The position numbers and the translations under genes were made by a program. Below are positions 16,583 to 25,433 of a DNA stretch of 41,765 nucleotides, one piece after another. Location: assembly GCA_937934305.1 (NCBI GenBank), contig CALHAG010000015.1, forward strand, positions 1-41,765, given 5' to 3'. The notes below the pieces were generated by a model, which ran no database searches, was not told the origin of the DNA, and was given only the letters and a program-made list of their open reading frames with translations. Numbering within the stretch: position 1 is the stretch's first letter; every line of letters begins with the position of its first letter. This DNA is from Candidatus Caldarchaeum subterraneum (GTDB lineage Archaea > Thermoproteota > Nitrososphaeria_A > Caldarchaeales > Caldarchaeaceae).

Positions 16583-17314
16583 TCAGGCTCCGAGACTCAG
16601 GTAGAGACCCAACGAGATGAGTATTAACGCAATGGCCCGTTTCACGGCTGTTTGGGAGAAACGTTTGGCGCCGGTGTATGAGCCGAGCTGAGCGGTTAGC
16701 AAGATGATGGGGATGGCTGCGAATATTATCGGGTTAGGCAGCAGTGTCTGGAGCCTCGGTAGCCGGGCCAATATACCTGTCAACGAGTTCAGCAGAATTA
16801 ATGTGGTTGTCGTGGCTGCTGTCGTCTTCGGGTTCGCGATACCCAGCATGATGAGCAGAGGGGCGAGATAAACTCCTCCACCTATACCTGTCACGCCTGC
16901 GAGAAACCCGATACCGCATCCCACAAGAACCCTAACAGGTCTTGCCAAGTAGACTTTTTTGAGCTTGAACGTCGCTGTCAAGACCGTGAAGCCACCCACC
17001 AGAATAGCCGCACCCATGACCCGTCGCAGCAGCTCGTCGGGAACAAACATCAGCCCGCCGACAAAAGCCATGGGGACGGAGCCTGCCAAAAACCAAAGCA
17101 TCTCCCTTGAAAAGTGAACACGCCACCTGAGAATAGAGCTTGACGTGGAGACGGTGTTGAAGACAAGCCCAGCTAGAGCCGCTTGACCAGCGGGAACGTT
17201 TGCCGTCAATAAGATAGCTATGAAGACCGAGCCACCCGCGAACCCGCCCAACGTGTAGAAGAAAGCAGCGGCCCCAAGCAAAACAACGACAACAATAACT
17301 GACCCATCAGCCAT
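16583..17314 (-). CDS. TSUP/TauE-SafE family membrane transporter
   Basis: A 243-residue protein of about eight membrane helices in two repeats, with GGFAGGSVFIAILLTANVPA in the first and the parallel GIGFLAGVTGIGGGVYLAPL in the second, as in the TauE/SafE/YfcA (TSUP) family. Members export sulfite, sulfoacetate or other organosulfur anions, or import sulfate. A TATA-like GTTTAAATTC (about 17341-17350, minus strand) sits about 28 bases before the ATG, just downstream of the 5S gene on the same strand. No sulfur-metabolism gene adjoins it, so the substrate is open. Confidence 0.85.
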   Translation of the reverse strand: MADGSVIVVVVLLGAAAFFYTLGGFAGGSVFIAILLTANVPAGQAALAGLVFNTVSTSSSILRWRVHFSREMLWFLAGSVPMAFVGGLMFVPDELLRRVMGAAILVGGFTVLTATFKLKKVYLARPVRVLVGCGIGFLAGVTGIGGGVYLAPLLIMLGIANPKTTAATTTTLILLNSLTGILARLPRLQTLLPNPIIFAAIPIILLTAQLGSYTGAKRFSQTAVKRAIALILISLGLYLSLGA

Positions 17315-17364
17315 TTACATCAGAAGCATGTGAGATGGCGTGAATTTAAACAGAAACAAATTTG

Positions 17365-17480
17365 GCCGCCGGTACGCGGCTTTCGCGAGGGGTCTCCCAC
17401 CTCACTAATGCCGCGCGGATGGGGCTTAGCTTCCAGGTTCGGCTGAGTCTGGGCGTTTCCCCCATCCTATGACCGGCGCC
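17365..17480 (-). rRNA. rrf: 5S ribosomal RNA
   Basis: On the minus strand the conserved core CCGAACCTGGAAGCTAAGC, matching the loop B/helix III consensus of archaeal 5S rRNA, lies at the right distance from the ends. The terminal stem pairs CGCCGGT (plus positions 17472-17478) with ACCGGCG (17367-17373), giving a length of about 112-118 bases; the exact ends are estimated. The 3' end is followed by a T-rich stretch (TTTGTTTCTGTTT) that may terminate transcription. It is not in an operon with 16S, which lies 1 kb away on the other strand. Confidence 0.88.
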
Positions 17481-17501
17481 GATTTTCTCCTAGTTTCGGG
17501 T

Positions 17502-17513
17502 CTTATTTTAAGC
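17502..17513 (-). promoter_or_regulatory. TATA region of the 5S gene
   Basis: On the minus strand GCTTAAAATAAG is centred about 28 bases before the estimated 5S start. It overlaps the stop codon of the small membrane protein at 17508-17657. Confidence 0.45.
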
Positions 17514-17657
17514 TATGCCGAGTAGATTCGGCGTCTGCATCAAAGCCATCGCAAGCCCGACAACTGCCACCATCGTCAACAAGAAAGCAAGAATGTATGC
17601 AAAGGAGGAGAAGACGTCCCAGAACCTCGTCTTGCTCAGCTTGACCATGTTCTTCAT
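17508..17657 (-). CDS. Small single-helix membrane protein (49 aa)
   Basis: A 49-codon frame starting MKNMVKLSKTRFWDVF, with one clear membrane helix (YILAFLLTMVAVVGLAMALM) and a short tail. It lies 28 bases downstream of the YbaK-type gene on the same strand and stops inside the 5S promoter, so it may be the second gene of that transcript. A second ATG three codons in (17648) is an equally good start. An overlapping plus-strand frame of 76 codons lacks protein-like character. The family is unknown. Confidence 0.5.
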   Translation of the reverse strand: MKNMVKLSKTRFWDVFSSFAYILAFLLTMVAVVGLAMALMQTPNLLGIA

Positions 17658-17685
17658 TGTTTACTGGGAGGTCAAAAGCCTTTCT

Positions 17686-18156
17686 CTACCGCGAGACGTC
17701 GACGATGTTGGCGCCAAAATGGTTGAGCAGTGTGTCGACGCTTAGTTTGAGCAGGTAGTTGTCGCTGCCGCCTGACGCGTAGACAATCTTGTGTCTTAGA
17801 AGCGATGTGTCGATGAATGTTTTGAGCGGTCTAATGTGGCCGAAGGGGGGTACAGCTCCGACGGGGTAGCCTGTCTCGGAGAGGACTTCATCGGGTTTCG
17901 CAAGACGTACAGGCTCACCCACAACTTTGCTGAACCTTTTCAAATCTATACGCCTGTCACCCGCCAACACAACCACATACGTTCGCGAACCCTTCAACAC
18001 GATACTTTTAGCAATCTGCCCCAGCTCACATCCCACAGCGTTTGCGGCAGACTCGGATGTTCTCGCCTGCTCAGGCGGAAGCTCCACAAACTCACCAACC
18101 AACCCACCAGCCTCCATGAACCTGCGAAGCCTCTCAGACAAACCGCACAACACCAC
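17686..18156 (-). CDS. YbaK/ProX-type aminoacyl-tRNA deacylase
   Basis: A 156-residue stand-alone editing domain of the YbaK/EbsC/ProXp family, which hydrolyses mischarged Cys- or Ala-tRNA(Pro) and similar products. Visible landmarks are ELGQIAKSIVLKG, VVVLAGDRRIDLKRFSKVVG and ETGYPVGAVPPFGH, the last being the conserved substrate loop, plus IVYASGGSDNYLLKL near the end. The start is a GTG preceded by an AT-rich stretch (GCAATAAAAATA on the minus strand) about 24 bases upstream. It is divergent from the 16S gene. Confidence 0.88.
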   Translation of the reverse strand: MVLCGLSERLRRFMEAGGLVGEFVELPPEQARTSESAANAVGCELGQIAKSIVLKGSRTYVVVLAGDRRIDLKRFSKVVGEPVRLAKPDEVLSETGYPVGAVPPFGHIRPLKTFIDTSLLRHKIVYASGGSDNYLLKLSVDTLLNHFGANIVDVSR

Positions 18157-18203
18157 CGCACAGCTGGAAAAATATTTTTATTGCATTCCCCAACACTCAA
18201 CGC

Positions 18204-18214
18204 AATATTTATAA
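18204..18214 (+). promoter_or_regulatory. TATA box of the 16S rRNA transcript
   Basis: AATATTTATAA with a purine/C-rich BRE-like stretch upstream is the strongest TATA in the divergent region before 16S. Transcription would start near 18235-18240, giving a leader of about 175 bases. Confidence 0.6.
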
Positions 18215-18235
18215 GAACACAAGTAGATGTATAAC

Positions 18236-18410
18236 TTGCCCCGGTCGTGAAGGCGGCTCCGACCGGACCGACAAAGGGAGAGACACTCCCACGGGTTGAT
18301 GGCTCGGCCTCCTACCAGGGGCACAAGATGAGGACCTGATACAATCACGATCAGGTCTTAACACGGGCCAAGCCCCCACAAAATCCTCCGCAGCCGTAAC
18401 CCCAGGCACG
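18236..18410 (+). other. Structured 5' leader of the 16S rRNA transcript
   Basis: No gene is seen here. The leader contains three hairpins: CCGGTCG/CGACCGG (18241-18247 with 18260-18266), GGGAG/CTCCC (18276-18280 with 18286-18290), and the perfect GACCTGAT/ATCAGGTC (18333-18340 with 18350-18357). The last is enclosed by a longer pairing GGCTCGGCC/GGCCAAGCC (18301-18309 with 18366-18374, one mismatch). The 3' part forms the left arm of the 16S processing stem. Confidence 0.6.
18383..18408 (+). repeat. Left arm of the 16S processing stem
   Basis: ATCCTCC (18383-18389) and CCCAGGCA (18401-18408) are exact complements of GGAGGAT (20567-20573) and TGCCTGGG (20551-20558) after the 16S gene. Between them AACC can pair with GGTT, giving a bulged middle reminiscent of the BHB motif cut by archaeal splicing endonuclease. 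The inner arm ends only two bases before the likely 16S 5' end. Confidence 0.7.
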
Positions 18411-18748
18411 ACTCCGGTTGATCCTGCCGGACCTCACTGCTATCGGGGGGAGACTAAGCCATGCAAGTCTAGGCCCATAGCCACCTGTGGGCCTGGCGTA
18501 CGGCTCAGTAACACGTGGCCAACCTACCCTGAGGAGGCGGATAACACCGGGAAACTGGTGCATAAACCGCCATAGGTGAGAGGATCTGGAACGATCTCTC
18601 GCCGAAAGATGTACACGGGGATGCCTGTGTACATGCCTCAGGATGGGGCTGCGGCCCATCAGGTAGTTGGTGGGGTAACGGCCCACCAAGCCTATAACGG
18701 GTACGGGCCCTGAGAGGGGGAGCCCGGAGATGGACTCTGAGACAAGAG

Positions 18749-18792
<44 letters not shown>

Positions 18793-19292
18793 GCTCACGC
18801 GTGACGGGGTCACCCCGAGTGCCACCCTCGTGGTGGCTTTTGCGCAGTGTAAAAAGCTGCGCGAATAAGCGGGGGGCAAGACGGGTGTCAGCCGCCGCGG
18901 TAATACCCGCTCCGCGAGTGGTGAGGACTATTACTGGGCTTAAAGCGTCCGTAGCCGGCTCGGCGTGCTCCGCGTTAAATCCAGCAGCCTAACTGCTGGG
19001 CCGCGCGGATGACTGCCGGGCTTGGGGGTGGGAGAGGGCAGCGGTATTCCCGGGGTAGGGGTAAAATCCACTGATCCCGGGAGGACCACCAGTGGCGAAG
19101 GCGGCTGCCCAGAACACGCCCGACGGTGAGGGACGAAAGCTGGGGGAGCGATCGGGATTAGATACCCCGGTAGTCCCAGCCGTAAACGATGCGGGCTTGG
19201 CGTCGGAGCGGCTACGAGCCGTTCCGGTGCAGAAGGGAAACCATTAAGCCCGCCGCCTGGGGAGTACGGCCGCAAGGCTGAAACTTAAAGGA

Positions 19293-19957
<665 letters not shown>

Positions 19958-20550
19958 CGTTGCGGCTTAATTGGAGTCAACGCCGGAAACCTTACCGGGG
20001 GCGACAGCAGGATGATGGCCAGGTTAAAGGCCTTGCCGGACGAGCTGAGAGGAGGTGCATGGCCGTCGCCAGTGCGTGCCGTGAGGTGTCCTGTTAATTC
20101 AGGCAACGGACGAGACCCGCGCCTCCAGTTGCGACCGGGCCGAAAGGCGCCGAGCACTCTGGAGGGACTGCCCCGGAAACGGGGAGGAAGGAGCGGGCTA
20201 CGGCAGGTCAGTATGCCCCGAATCCCCCGGGCCGCACGCGACGTTCAATGGTGGGGACAGTGGGCTGCGACCCCGAAAGGGGAAGCCAATCCCTAAACCC
20301 CACCTCAGTAGGGATCGAGGGTTGCAACTCGCCCTCGTGAACGCGGAATCCCTAGTAACCGCCCGTTACCACCGGGCGGTGAATACGTCCCCGCTCCTTG
20401 CACACACTGCCCGTCGCTGCACCCGAGCTGGAACTGGGCGAGGGCCCGTCTTGTTGGCGGGTTCGAGCCCGGTTCTGGTGAGGGGGCAGAAGTCGTAACA
20501 AGGTGGCCGCACGGGAACGTGTGGCCGGATCACCTCCTGTACCGTACTCC

Positions 20551-20573
20551 TGCCTGGGTGGTTGTTGGAGGAT
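20551..20573 (+). repeat. Right arm of the 16S processing stem
   Basis: TGCCTGGG (20551-20558), GGTT and GGAGGAT (20567-20573) pair with the arm at 18383-18408. A T5 tract at 20602-20606 follows and could end the rRNA transcript. Confidence 0.7.
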
Positions 20574-20641
20574 GTGGAATGGGCTTGGCTCGTGTTGTTT
20601 GTTTTTATGTCGGCTGTTTTGGTATAGTGTGGGGTGTTTGG

Positions 20642-21679
20642 TTGAGGGCTGCTGTTTTCCATGGGCCTGGCAACCTTCGTGTGATGGATGTTGGGAGGCC
20701 TTCGCCCGGTAGAGGTGAGGTGTTGGTTAGGACGTTTGTGACGCTTACTTGTGGAACGGATTTGAAGATGTTTCTCCGTGGTCATCCCTATGCGAGGCCT
20801 CCTGTGATAATGGGGCATGAGTTCGCGGGCGTGGTTGTCGAGGTGGGTGAGGAGGTTGACTGGGTGAATGTCGGTGAAGAGGTTGTCGCAGCCAACTCCG
20901 CGCCATGTGGCTACTGCATCTACTGCAAGCTCGGCCGCTTCAACCTCTGCGAAAACCTCGGTGAAACAATAATCGGGTTCAGCGTCGACGGAGCATACGC
21001 GGAATACATCAAGCTTCCCCGCCGCATCGTAACCTTCAACCTATACAGGCTGCCCAAAGGCCTTGAGCCGCGTGTCGCGGCTTTGCTTGAGCCTCTCGCC
21101 TGTGTGGTGAGGGGCCAGCGGCTGATACACATCGATGTGGGAGACGCTGTGGCTGTTGTTGGAGCCGGGCCCATCGGGTTGCTTCACATGTTGTTGTCCC
21201 GGTTATCGGGTGCGAGGAAGGTGATTGTTCTCGACGTAAACTGGAACAGGCTACGCTTCGCCTCGGAGCTGGGGGCAGACATCGTGGTCAACAGCGGTGA
21301 AGAGGATGCGAGGAAACGTGTCCTCGAGGAGACGGGAGGCATCGGTGCAGATGTTGTGATAGAGGCTGTGGGTCTTCCGGAGACGTGGGAAACAGCGTTG
21401 ACACTTGTTCGGAAAGGGGGCACCGTTCTCTTCTTCGGCGGCCCACCCGGAGGCACAAAGCTCACAGCCGACACCCACACCATCCACTACGGCGAGCTCA
21501 GCCTACACGGCTCCTTCCACCACACACCCCAAGACGTTGTAAGGGCTCTGAGACTTCTCGAGTCAAAGAAGCTGCCCTTTGAAAAACTCATAACAGGCGA
21601 AGCACGTCTCGAGGATATTCACAGGGTTTTCGAGGACCTTAGACAGGGAAAACACATCAAGGTCGCCATCAAAAGCTAA
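20642..21679 (+). CDS. Zinc-dependent alcohol/polyol dehydrogenase (MDR superfamily)
   Basis: A 345-residue medium-chain dehydrogenase/reductase oxidising an alcohol or polyol with NAD(P). It shows the catalytic zinc ligands in LTCGTDLKMF and GHEFAG, four structural-zinc cysteines in CGYCIYCKLGRFNLC, a conserved Glu in LLEPLACVVRG, and the Rossmann motif VGAGPIG. It is closest in appearance to threonine/sorbitol dehydrogenases. The TTG at 20642 was chosen because the product then starts MRAAVFHGPG, the usual beginning; GTG 20627 is possible, and the longer open frame runs back into the 16S gene. Its stop overlaps that of the convergent second dehydrogenase (shared CTAA). Confidence 0.88.
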   Translation: MRAAVFHGPGNLRVMDVGRPSPGRGEVLVRTFVTLTCGTDLKMFLRGHPYARPPVIMGHEFAGVVVEVGEEVDWVNVGEEVVAANSAPCGYCIYCKLGRFNLCENLGETIIGFSVDGAYAEYIKLPRRIVTFNLYRLPKGLEPRVAALLEPLACVVRGQRLIHIDVGDAVAVVGAGPIGLLHMLLSRLSGARKVIVLDVNWNRLRFASELGADIVVNSGEEDARKRVLEETGGIGADVVIEAVGLPETWETALTLVRKGGTVLFFGGPPGGTKLTADTHTIHYGELSLHGSFHHTPQDVVRALRLLESKKLPFEKLITGEARLEDIHRVFEDLRQGKHIKVAIKS

Positions 21680-22695
21680 CTGGTCAACACAACCTTGAGG
21701 CTTGTGTTTGGGTCGCGGGCCTTCTGAAACGCTTCTTCCGCTTTTTCAAGAGAGTAGGTGTGTGTGATGAGTTGTTTTAGTGTGAAAACTTTCTTCGTGA
21801 GCATGTTGAGGACCATGTTTGTCTCGGTCTCTGTGGTGGAGTAGCTGGTCACGATGTTTTTCTCCTCGATGAAGAGCTTACTGAAATCCACCTCCGTTTT
21901 CTCGCCTTTCTCGGGCGCTCCGAATAATAGCAGTGTTCCGCCTCTGCGTAGGCTGTCGAGGGCTGTTGAGAGTGGTTTGGCGGCGGGTGTTGCGAGGACG
22001 GCTATGTCGACGCCGAGTCCATCGGTCAACTCCCTGCATTTTTTCGCAAAATCTTCGTTCAACGGGTCCACCGCGGCATCCGCTCCGTTTTCCAGAGCCA
22101 TATCTCGTCTAAACCCGGAGAGCTCCGAGACAGCGACCACGGGCGCTCCGAAGGCCTTAGCCATCACTATAAAGATGGAGCCGGTTGGCCCCGCTCCAAC
22201 GAGTGAGAGAGTTTTTCCAGCCCTGAATCCCGCTCTCCTCAACGCTCTCAAGACACATGCAGCAGGCTCGATGAACACGGCCTCACCCCAATCCAGCTCA
22301 TCCGGCAAACGTAGCACCGCACCCCTCTCCACGTTGACACGGGGAACTCTGAAAAATTCGGCGAATCCACATGGTTCTATGCTTGTCTGCAAAAAAAGCG
22401 GACACATGGTCGGAGACCCTTCTCTGCAGTAGTAGCATTTTCCGCAGGTAACATGGTGATGAACGAAGACTTTGTCACCTTTTTCAAACCCTTCAGCACG
22501 GGACTCGGCCACAACTCCCACAACCTCGTGGCCCAGCATCGGCGGTGTCAAAGGTCTGCCGAATGCTTTCTCAAGGTCTGTGCCGTCCACACCGCACATC
22601 TTCATCTCGACAAGCAGCTCACCCTCCCTGATCTCGGGAAGATCAATCTCGACAACCTCTACGCCTCCACCGACTCTAACCCGCACCGCTTTCAT
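21676..22695 (-). CDS. Zinc-dependent alcohol dehydrogenase (MDR superfamily), second copy
   Basis: A 339-residue zinc dehydrogenase, distinct from its convergent neighbour. The catalytic zinc region is MCGVDGTDLE and GHEVVG, structural-zinc cysteines are in CGKCYYCREGSPTMC, the conserved Glu is in FIEPAACVLRAL, and the dinucleotide motif is VGAGPTG. ATG 22695 gives the normal start MKAVRVRVGGG; the frame begins 13 codons earlier, but a TATA-like AAAAGATTTA lies about 27 bases before 22695, inside the end of the upstream permease gene. The substrate is unknown. Confidence 0.87.
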   Translation of the reverse strand: MKAVRVRVGGGVEVVEIDLPEIREGELLVEMKMCGVDGTDLEKAFGRPLTPPMLGHEVVGVVAESRAEGFEKGDKVFVHHHVTCGKCYYCREGSPTMCPLFLQTSIEPCGFAEFFRVPRVNVERGAVLRLPDELDWGEAVFIEPAACVLRALRRAGFRAGKTLSLVGAGPTGSIFIVMAKAFGAPVVAVSELSGFRRDMALENGADAAVDPLNEDFAKKCRELTDGLGVDIAVLATPAAKPLSTALDSLRRGGTLLLFGAPEKGEKTEVDFSKLFIEEKNIVTSYSTTETETNMVLNMLTKKVFTLKQLITHTYSLEKAEEAFQKARDPNTSLKVVLTS

Positions 22696-22727
22696 GCCAA
22701 GTAAACCATGTCGAGCGGCTAAATCTT

Positions 22728-23567
22728 TTACCACCAGCCAATCTTGTCGAGAAGGCCTTTGGCCCGTGCGCGTCCGACGGCTCGTTTAAAGACAAAGTAT
22801 CCGAGAGCAGCCCAGAAAATGGATGCGAGGTAGGCGGCGGCTGTGTTGTGTGGTGTTGGAAGGCCGAGGGCGTTGCGGAGTGTGTTGAGGGCTTGGTTCG
22901 TGGGAAGAATGTAGGCAAGCGGCTCGGCGAGGGGGCTTAGGCTTTGCACGGGAAAGATGATGTCGCCCAGCAGATAGAGAAGACCGAGGAAATAGTAGGT
23001 CAGGCTCCACTGTAGCTTATTGGTTAACAGGTTTATGGACGGCAGGATGTAGAAGAAGGCGAAGGAGCCGATGTACATCGCCCCGAGAGCCAGAAAAACA
23101 TCCAACAAATTTTCCAGAACAAGCGGCATACTGTAGCCAATCCCCCAAACGATTAACGCATACGCGGCCGCGAATGAGCTGAGGGTCGAGAATAGTGAGA
23201 TGCCCGCTATTGCAAGGAACCTGCCGAGGAAGTAGATGCTGAGCGACGAGGTGGTGATGTATATGCTTTTCATGACACCGTAGCGTTCTCTGTCCTGTGA
23301 AACGATTGTGCCCCCTGTCTCCGCCGCGAAGATGTAGGGTGTGAAGAAAGCTGTTCCGACAAAGATGTAGCTTAGATAGATTGGGTCCACGGCTTGTCCG
23401 GTAAAGTTCATGCCGACGAGATATAGCAGCGGAAAGAGCAGCGTAGATGCCAGCGGCCTTATCACCTGAAGCCCGATAAAGATGAAAGGCTCGGTCCAGT
23501 TGCTCTCAACCTCCCAGCCCACCCATGCAGAGGACCACAGCGCCCTAACCAGTTTTTTCACATCCAT
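22728..23567 (-). CDS. ABC-2 type transporter permease
   Basis: A 279-residue, six-helix ABC-2 permease. It begins with a cytoplasmic amphipathic stretch, includes the coupling-helix region around SQDRERYGVMKS, and ends in a basic tail. It overlaps the preceding permease gene by 10 bases and is the third gene of an ATPase-permease-permease operon. Such exporters move lipids, drugs, polysaccharides or peptides outward; nothing in the operon fixes the cargo. Confidence 0.85.
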   Translation of the reverse strand: MDVKKLVRALWSSAWVGWEVESNWTEPFIFIGLQVIRPLASTLLFPLLYLVGMNFTGQAVDPIYLSYIFVGTAFFTPYIFAAETGGTIVSQDRERYGVMKSIYITTSSLSIYFLGRFLAIAGISLFSTLSSFAAAYALIVWGIGYSMPLVLENLLDVFLALGAMYIGSFAFFYILPSINLLTNKLQWSLTYYFLGLLYLLGDIIFPVQSLSPLAEPLAYILPTNQALNTLRNALGLPTPHNTAAAYLASIFWAALGYFVFKRAVGRARAKGLLDKIGWW

Positions 23568-24409
23568 CTCAGACTCAGCCTCCCCTCTCTTCTGCCGAGG
23601 TTCTCCATGAAAATCAGGACACGCCAGGCCAAGGGTATCAAAGCCACGGTCAAGGCGAGCAGCACATAGATATGGAGCATGATTTGCTCCACACCCTGTC
23701 CCAGTATGATTGTCCGTCTAAGGCCATCAATCCCAAACGTGAGAGGAATCAGAGATACGAGGAACTGGACAATCGCTGGGAAGGGTGAGTATCGGCCTAT
23801 GGTTGGGAAATAGAGTCCTGAGAGGAGATAGATAGGCTCGCTGAGGATGTCGTTGAGCTGGTAGGCTCCTCTGCCGTAGAGCATGTAGAGAGATGACATG
23901 AGCATGCCGAGGCCATACAAGGCTGTGAGAGTGAGTGTGAAGACGAGGAAAACGGCCAACGGGTCAGCAATGTTCACCGGTACGCGGAGCACAAAGGCGG
24001 CGAGGAGAAATATGAGCAGCGCTCTGATGGATGTGTTGATTATCGAGCCGAGGGACATGCCGAGGAGGATGGACATTTTCGAGACGGGTGCGATGATGTA
24101 GAGGTCGAGGTTTCCGCTCTCCTTTTCCCAGTAGAACTGGCTCGCCATCAGCCAGAGGACGTTGTCCCAGAAAGCCATCATCGCCCCACCAAGGACGGCG
24201 AAGCCCGCCAGCTGCTCACTTCCTGAGACGCGATAAAGTGTCGCGGCGGCGAAGACGATCAGCAAAGGAATCACTGACTCGGTTAAAACCCACTCCGGCT
24301 CCCTGAACTGGCTTCTGACGCGAACATAGGTCCGTGCGTATACTGCCTTTAGGTTATGCCTCAAATTCTGAAACAACTTCACCGCCTCCCACCAGTTTGA
24401 CGTAAACAT
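23558..24409 (-). CDS. ABC-2 type transporter permease
   Basis: A 283-residue, six-helix permease that pairs with the one downstream. The helix-loop region WEKESGNLDLYIIAPVSKM is the typical ABC-2 element in contact with the ATPase. ATG 24409 overlaps the ATPase gene by 56 bases; GTG 24382 (MKLFQNLRHN) would shorten the overlap to 29 bases and matches the usual family length, so the exact start is uncertain. Confidence 0.85.
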   Translation of the reverse strand: MFTSNWWEAVKLFQNLRHNLKAVYARTYVRVRSQFREPEWVLTESVIPLLIVFAAATLYRVSGSEQLAGFAVLGGAMMAFWDNVLWLMASQFYWEKESGNLDLYIIAPVSKMSILLGMSLGSIINTSIRALLIFLLAAFVLRVPVNIADPLAVFLVFTLTLTALYGLGMLMSSLYMLYGRGAYQLNDILSEPIYLLSGLYFPTIGRYSPFPAIVQFLVSLIPLTFGIDGLRRTIILGQGVEQIMLHIYVLLALTVALIPLAWRVLIFMENLGRREGRLSLRWM

Positions 24410-25331
24410 CTTCGAAGGAGGGCATGGCTTTTACGAGGGAGAGCACTTTGCCGCCGCGTGAGGTTATGTGTTCGACGATGTTCGCGGTTTCGTCCCAGTT
24501 GTTGACAACTACGCGGATGCGGTAGATGTTGGTCGCGGGGTCATGTGTTTTATAGGCGGCCTCCAGCATGTCCAACACACGGTCAGCATCCGTCGGCAGC
24601 CACACCTCCATCACAGCCACCGTCTTTCCCGCGACAAGGCTTCGCAGCTCAGCCGGTGTTCCCTCAGCAACAACGCGGCCCTTATTGAGCACAGCAACCC
24701 TCGCACACATTTCCTCAACCTCCGCCATATAGTGGCTGGTGAGAATAACGGTCCGGCCGCTGTCACCTTTCACCCAATCCTTGATTAGTTTCCTGATTTT
24801 GCGGGCTGAAACAGCGTCAAGGCCTATGGTTGGCTCATCGAGAAAAAGCACCGAAGGCTCGTTGACAAGGCCTCTGGCGAGGTTCATCCTCTGCCTGTAA
24901 CCTGTTGAGAGGTTGCGGAGAAGCTCGTTCTCAACATCCTTCAACCCGACCTCCTCTATCAACCTGTTAATCCTCTCCCTCGCAGTCTCCTTGTCCAAGC
25001 CGTAGAGCATCGAGTAGAACCAGAGGTTTTCCCTCACCGTAATCAGGCCATAGCCCGGTGTATCGGCTCCCGAGACAAGGTTGATCAGCGGCCTTATTTT
25101 CGACGCTTCTTTGGCCACGTTATAGCCATAGACATATGCCTCGCCAGTGGTGGGGAGAAGAAGCGTAGTGAGGATTTTGACGAGGGTTGTTTTGCCAGCG
25201 CCGTTAGGCCCCAGCAACCCATATATCTGCCCCGTCTCTATCCTGAGGTTAACGTTCTCCAGAGCCTGCACAACCGAGCCACGGTTCCTGAAAACTCTCC
25301 CGAGATTAACCGTCTCAGCAGCCAATCCCAC
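24354..25331 (-). CDS. ABC transporter ATP-binding protein (DrrA/CcmA type)
   Basis: A 325-residue ABC ATPase. Walker A is LLGPNGAGKTTL, the signature is LSTGYRQRMNLARG, Walker B is VLFLDEPTIGLD, and the switch His is in ILTSHYMAEVEEM. About 100 residues beyond the core form the C-terminal domain common in DrrA-type drug and lipid exporters. The start is GTG 25331 with a TATA-like GAATATTG about 20-25 bases upstream. It powers the two permeases that follow. Confidence 0.93.
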   Translation of the reverse strand: MGLAAETVNLGRVFRNRGSVVQALENVNLRIETGQIYGLLGPNGAGKTTLVKILTTLLLPTTGEAYVYGYNVAKEASKIRPLINLVSGADTPGYGLITVRENLWFYSMLYGLDKETARERINRLIEEVGLKDVENELLRNLSTGYRQRMNLARGLVNEPSVLFLDEPTIGLDAVSARKIRKLIKDWVKGDSGRTVILTSHYMAEVEEMCARVAVLNKGRVVAEGTPAELRSLVAGKTVAVMEVWLPTDADRVLDMLEAAYKTHDPATNIYRIRVVVNNWDETANIVEHITSRGGKVLSLVKAMPSFEDVYVKLVGGGEVVSEFEA

Positions 25332-25398
25332 GACACATCACCATCAATATTCACACGAGCCGAGTATTCAACCTAGGGCTGGCACCATCTTGGAATGA

Positions 25399-25408
25399 GT
25401 TTAAATAA
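25399..25408 (+). promoter_or_regulatory. TATA box of atpA-atpB
   Basis: GTTTAAATAA is centred about 30 bases before the atpA start codon, with no Shine-Dalgarno site between, consistent with a leaderless or very short leader transcript. Confidence 0.6.
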
Positions 25409-25433
25409 TTAGATGAAGTAGCTGGTCTCAAAC

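Noticed and set aside
17515-17745. A 76-codon plus-strand frame
   Set aside because: It lies antisense to the YbaK-type gene end and the small membrane peptide, and its product is low in protein-like character.
18325-18357. Box C/D small RNA in the rRNA leader
   Set aside because: A GATGAGG resembles box C, but there is no proper C/D and C'/D' pairing; the perfect hairpin explains the sequence better.
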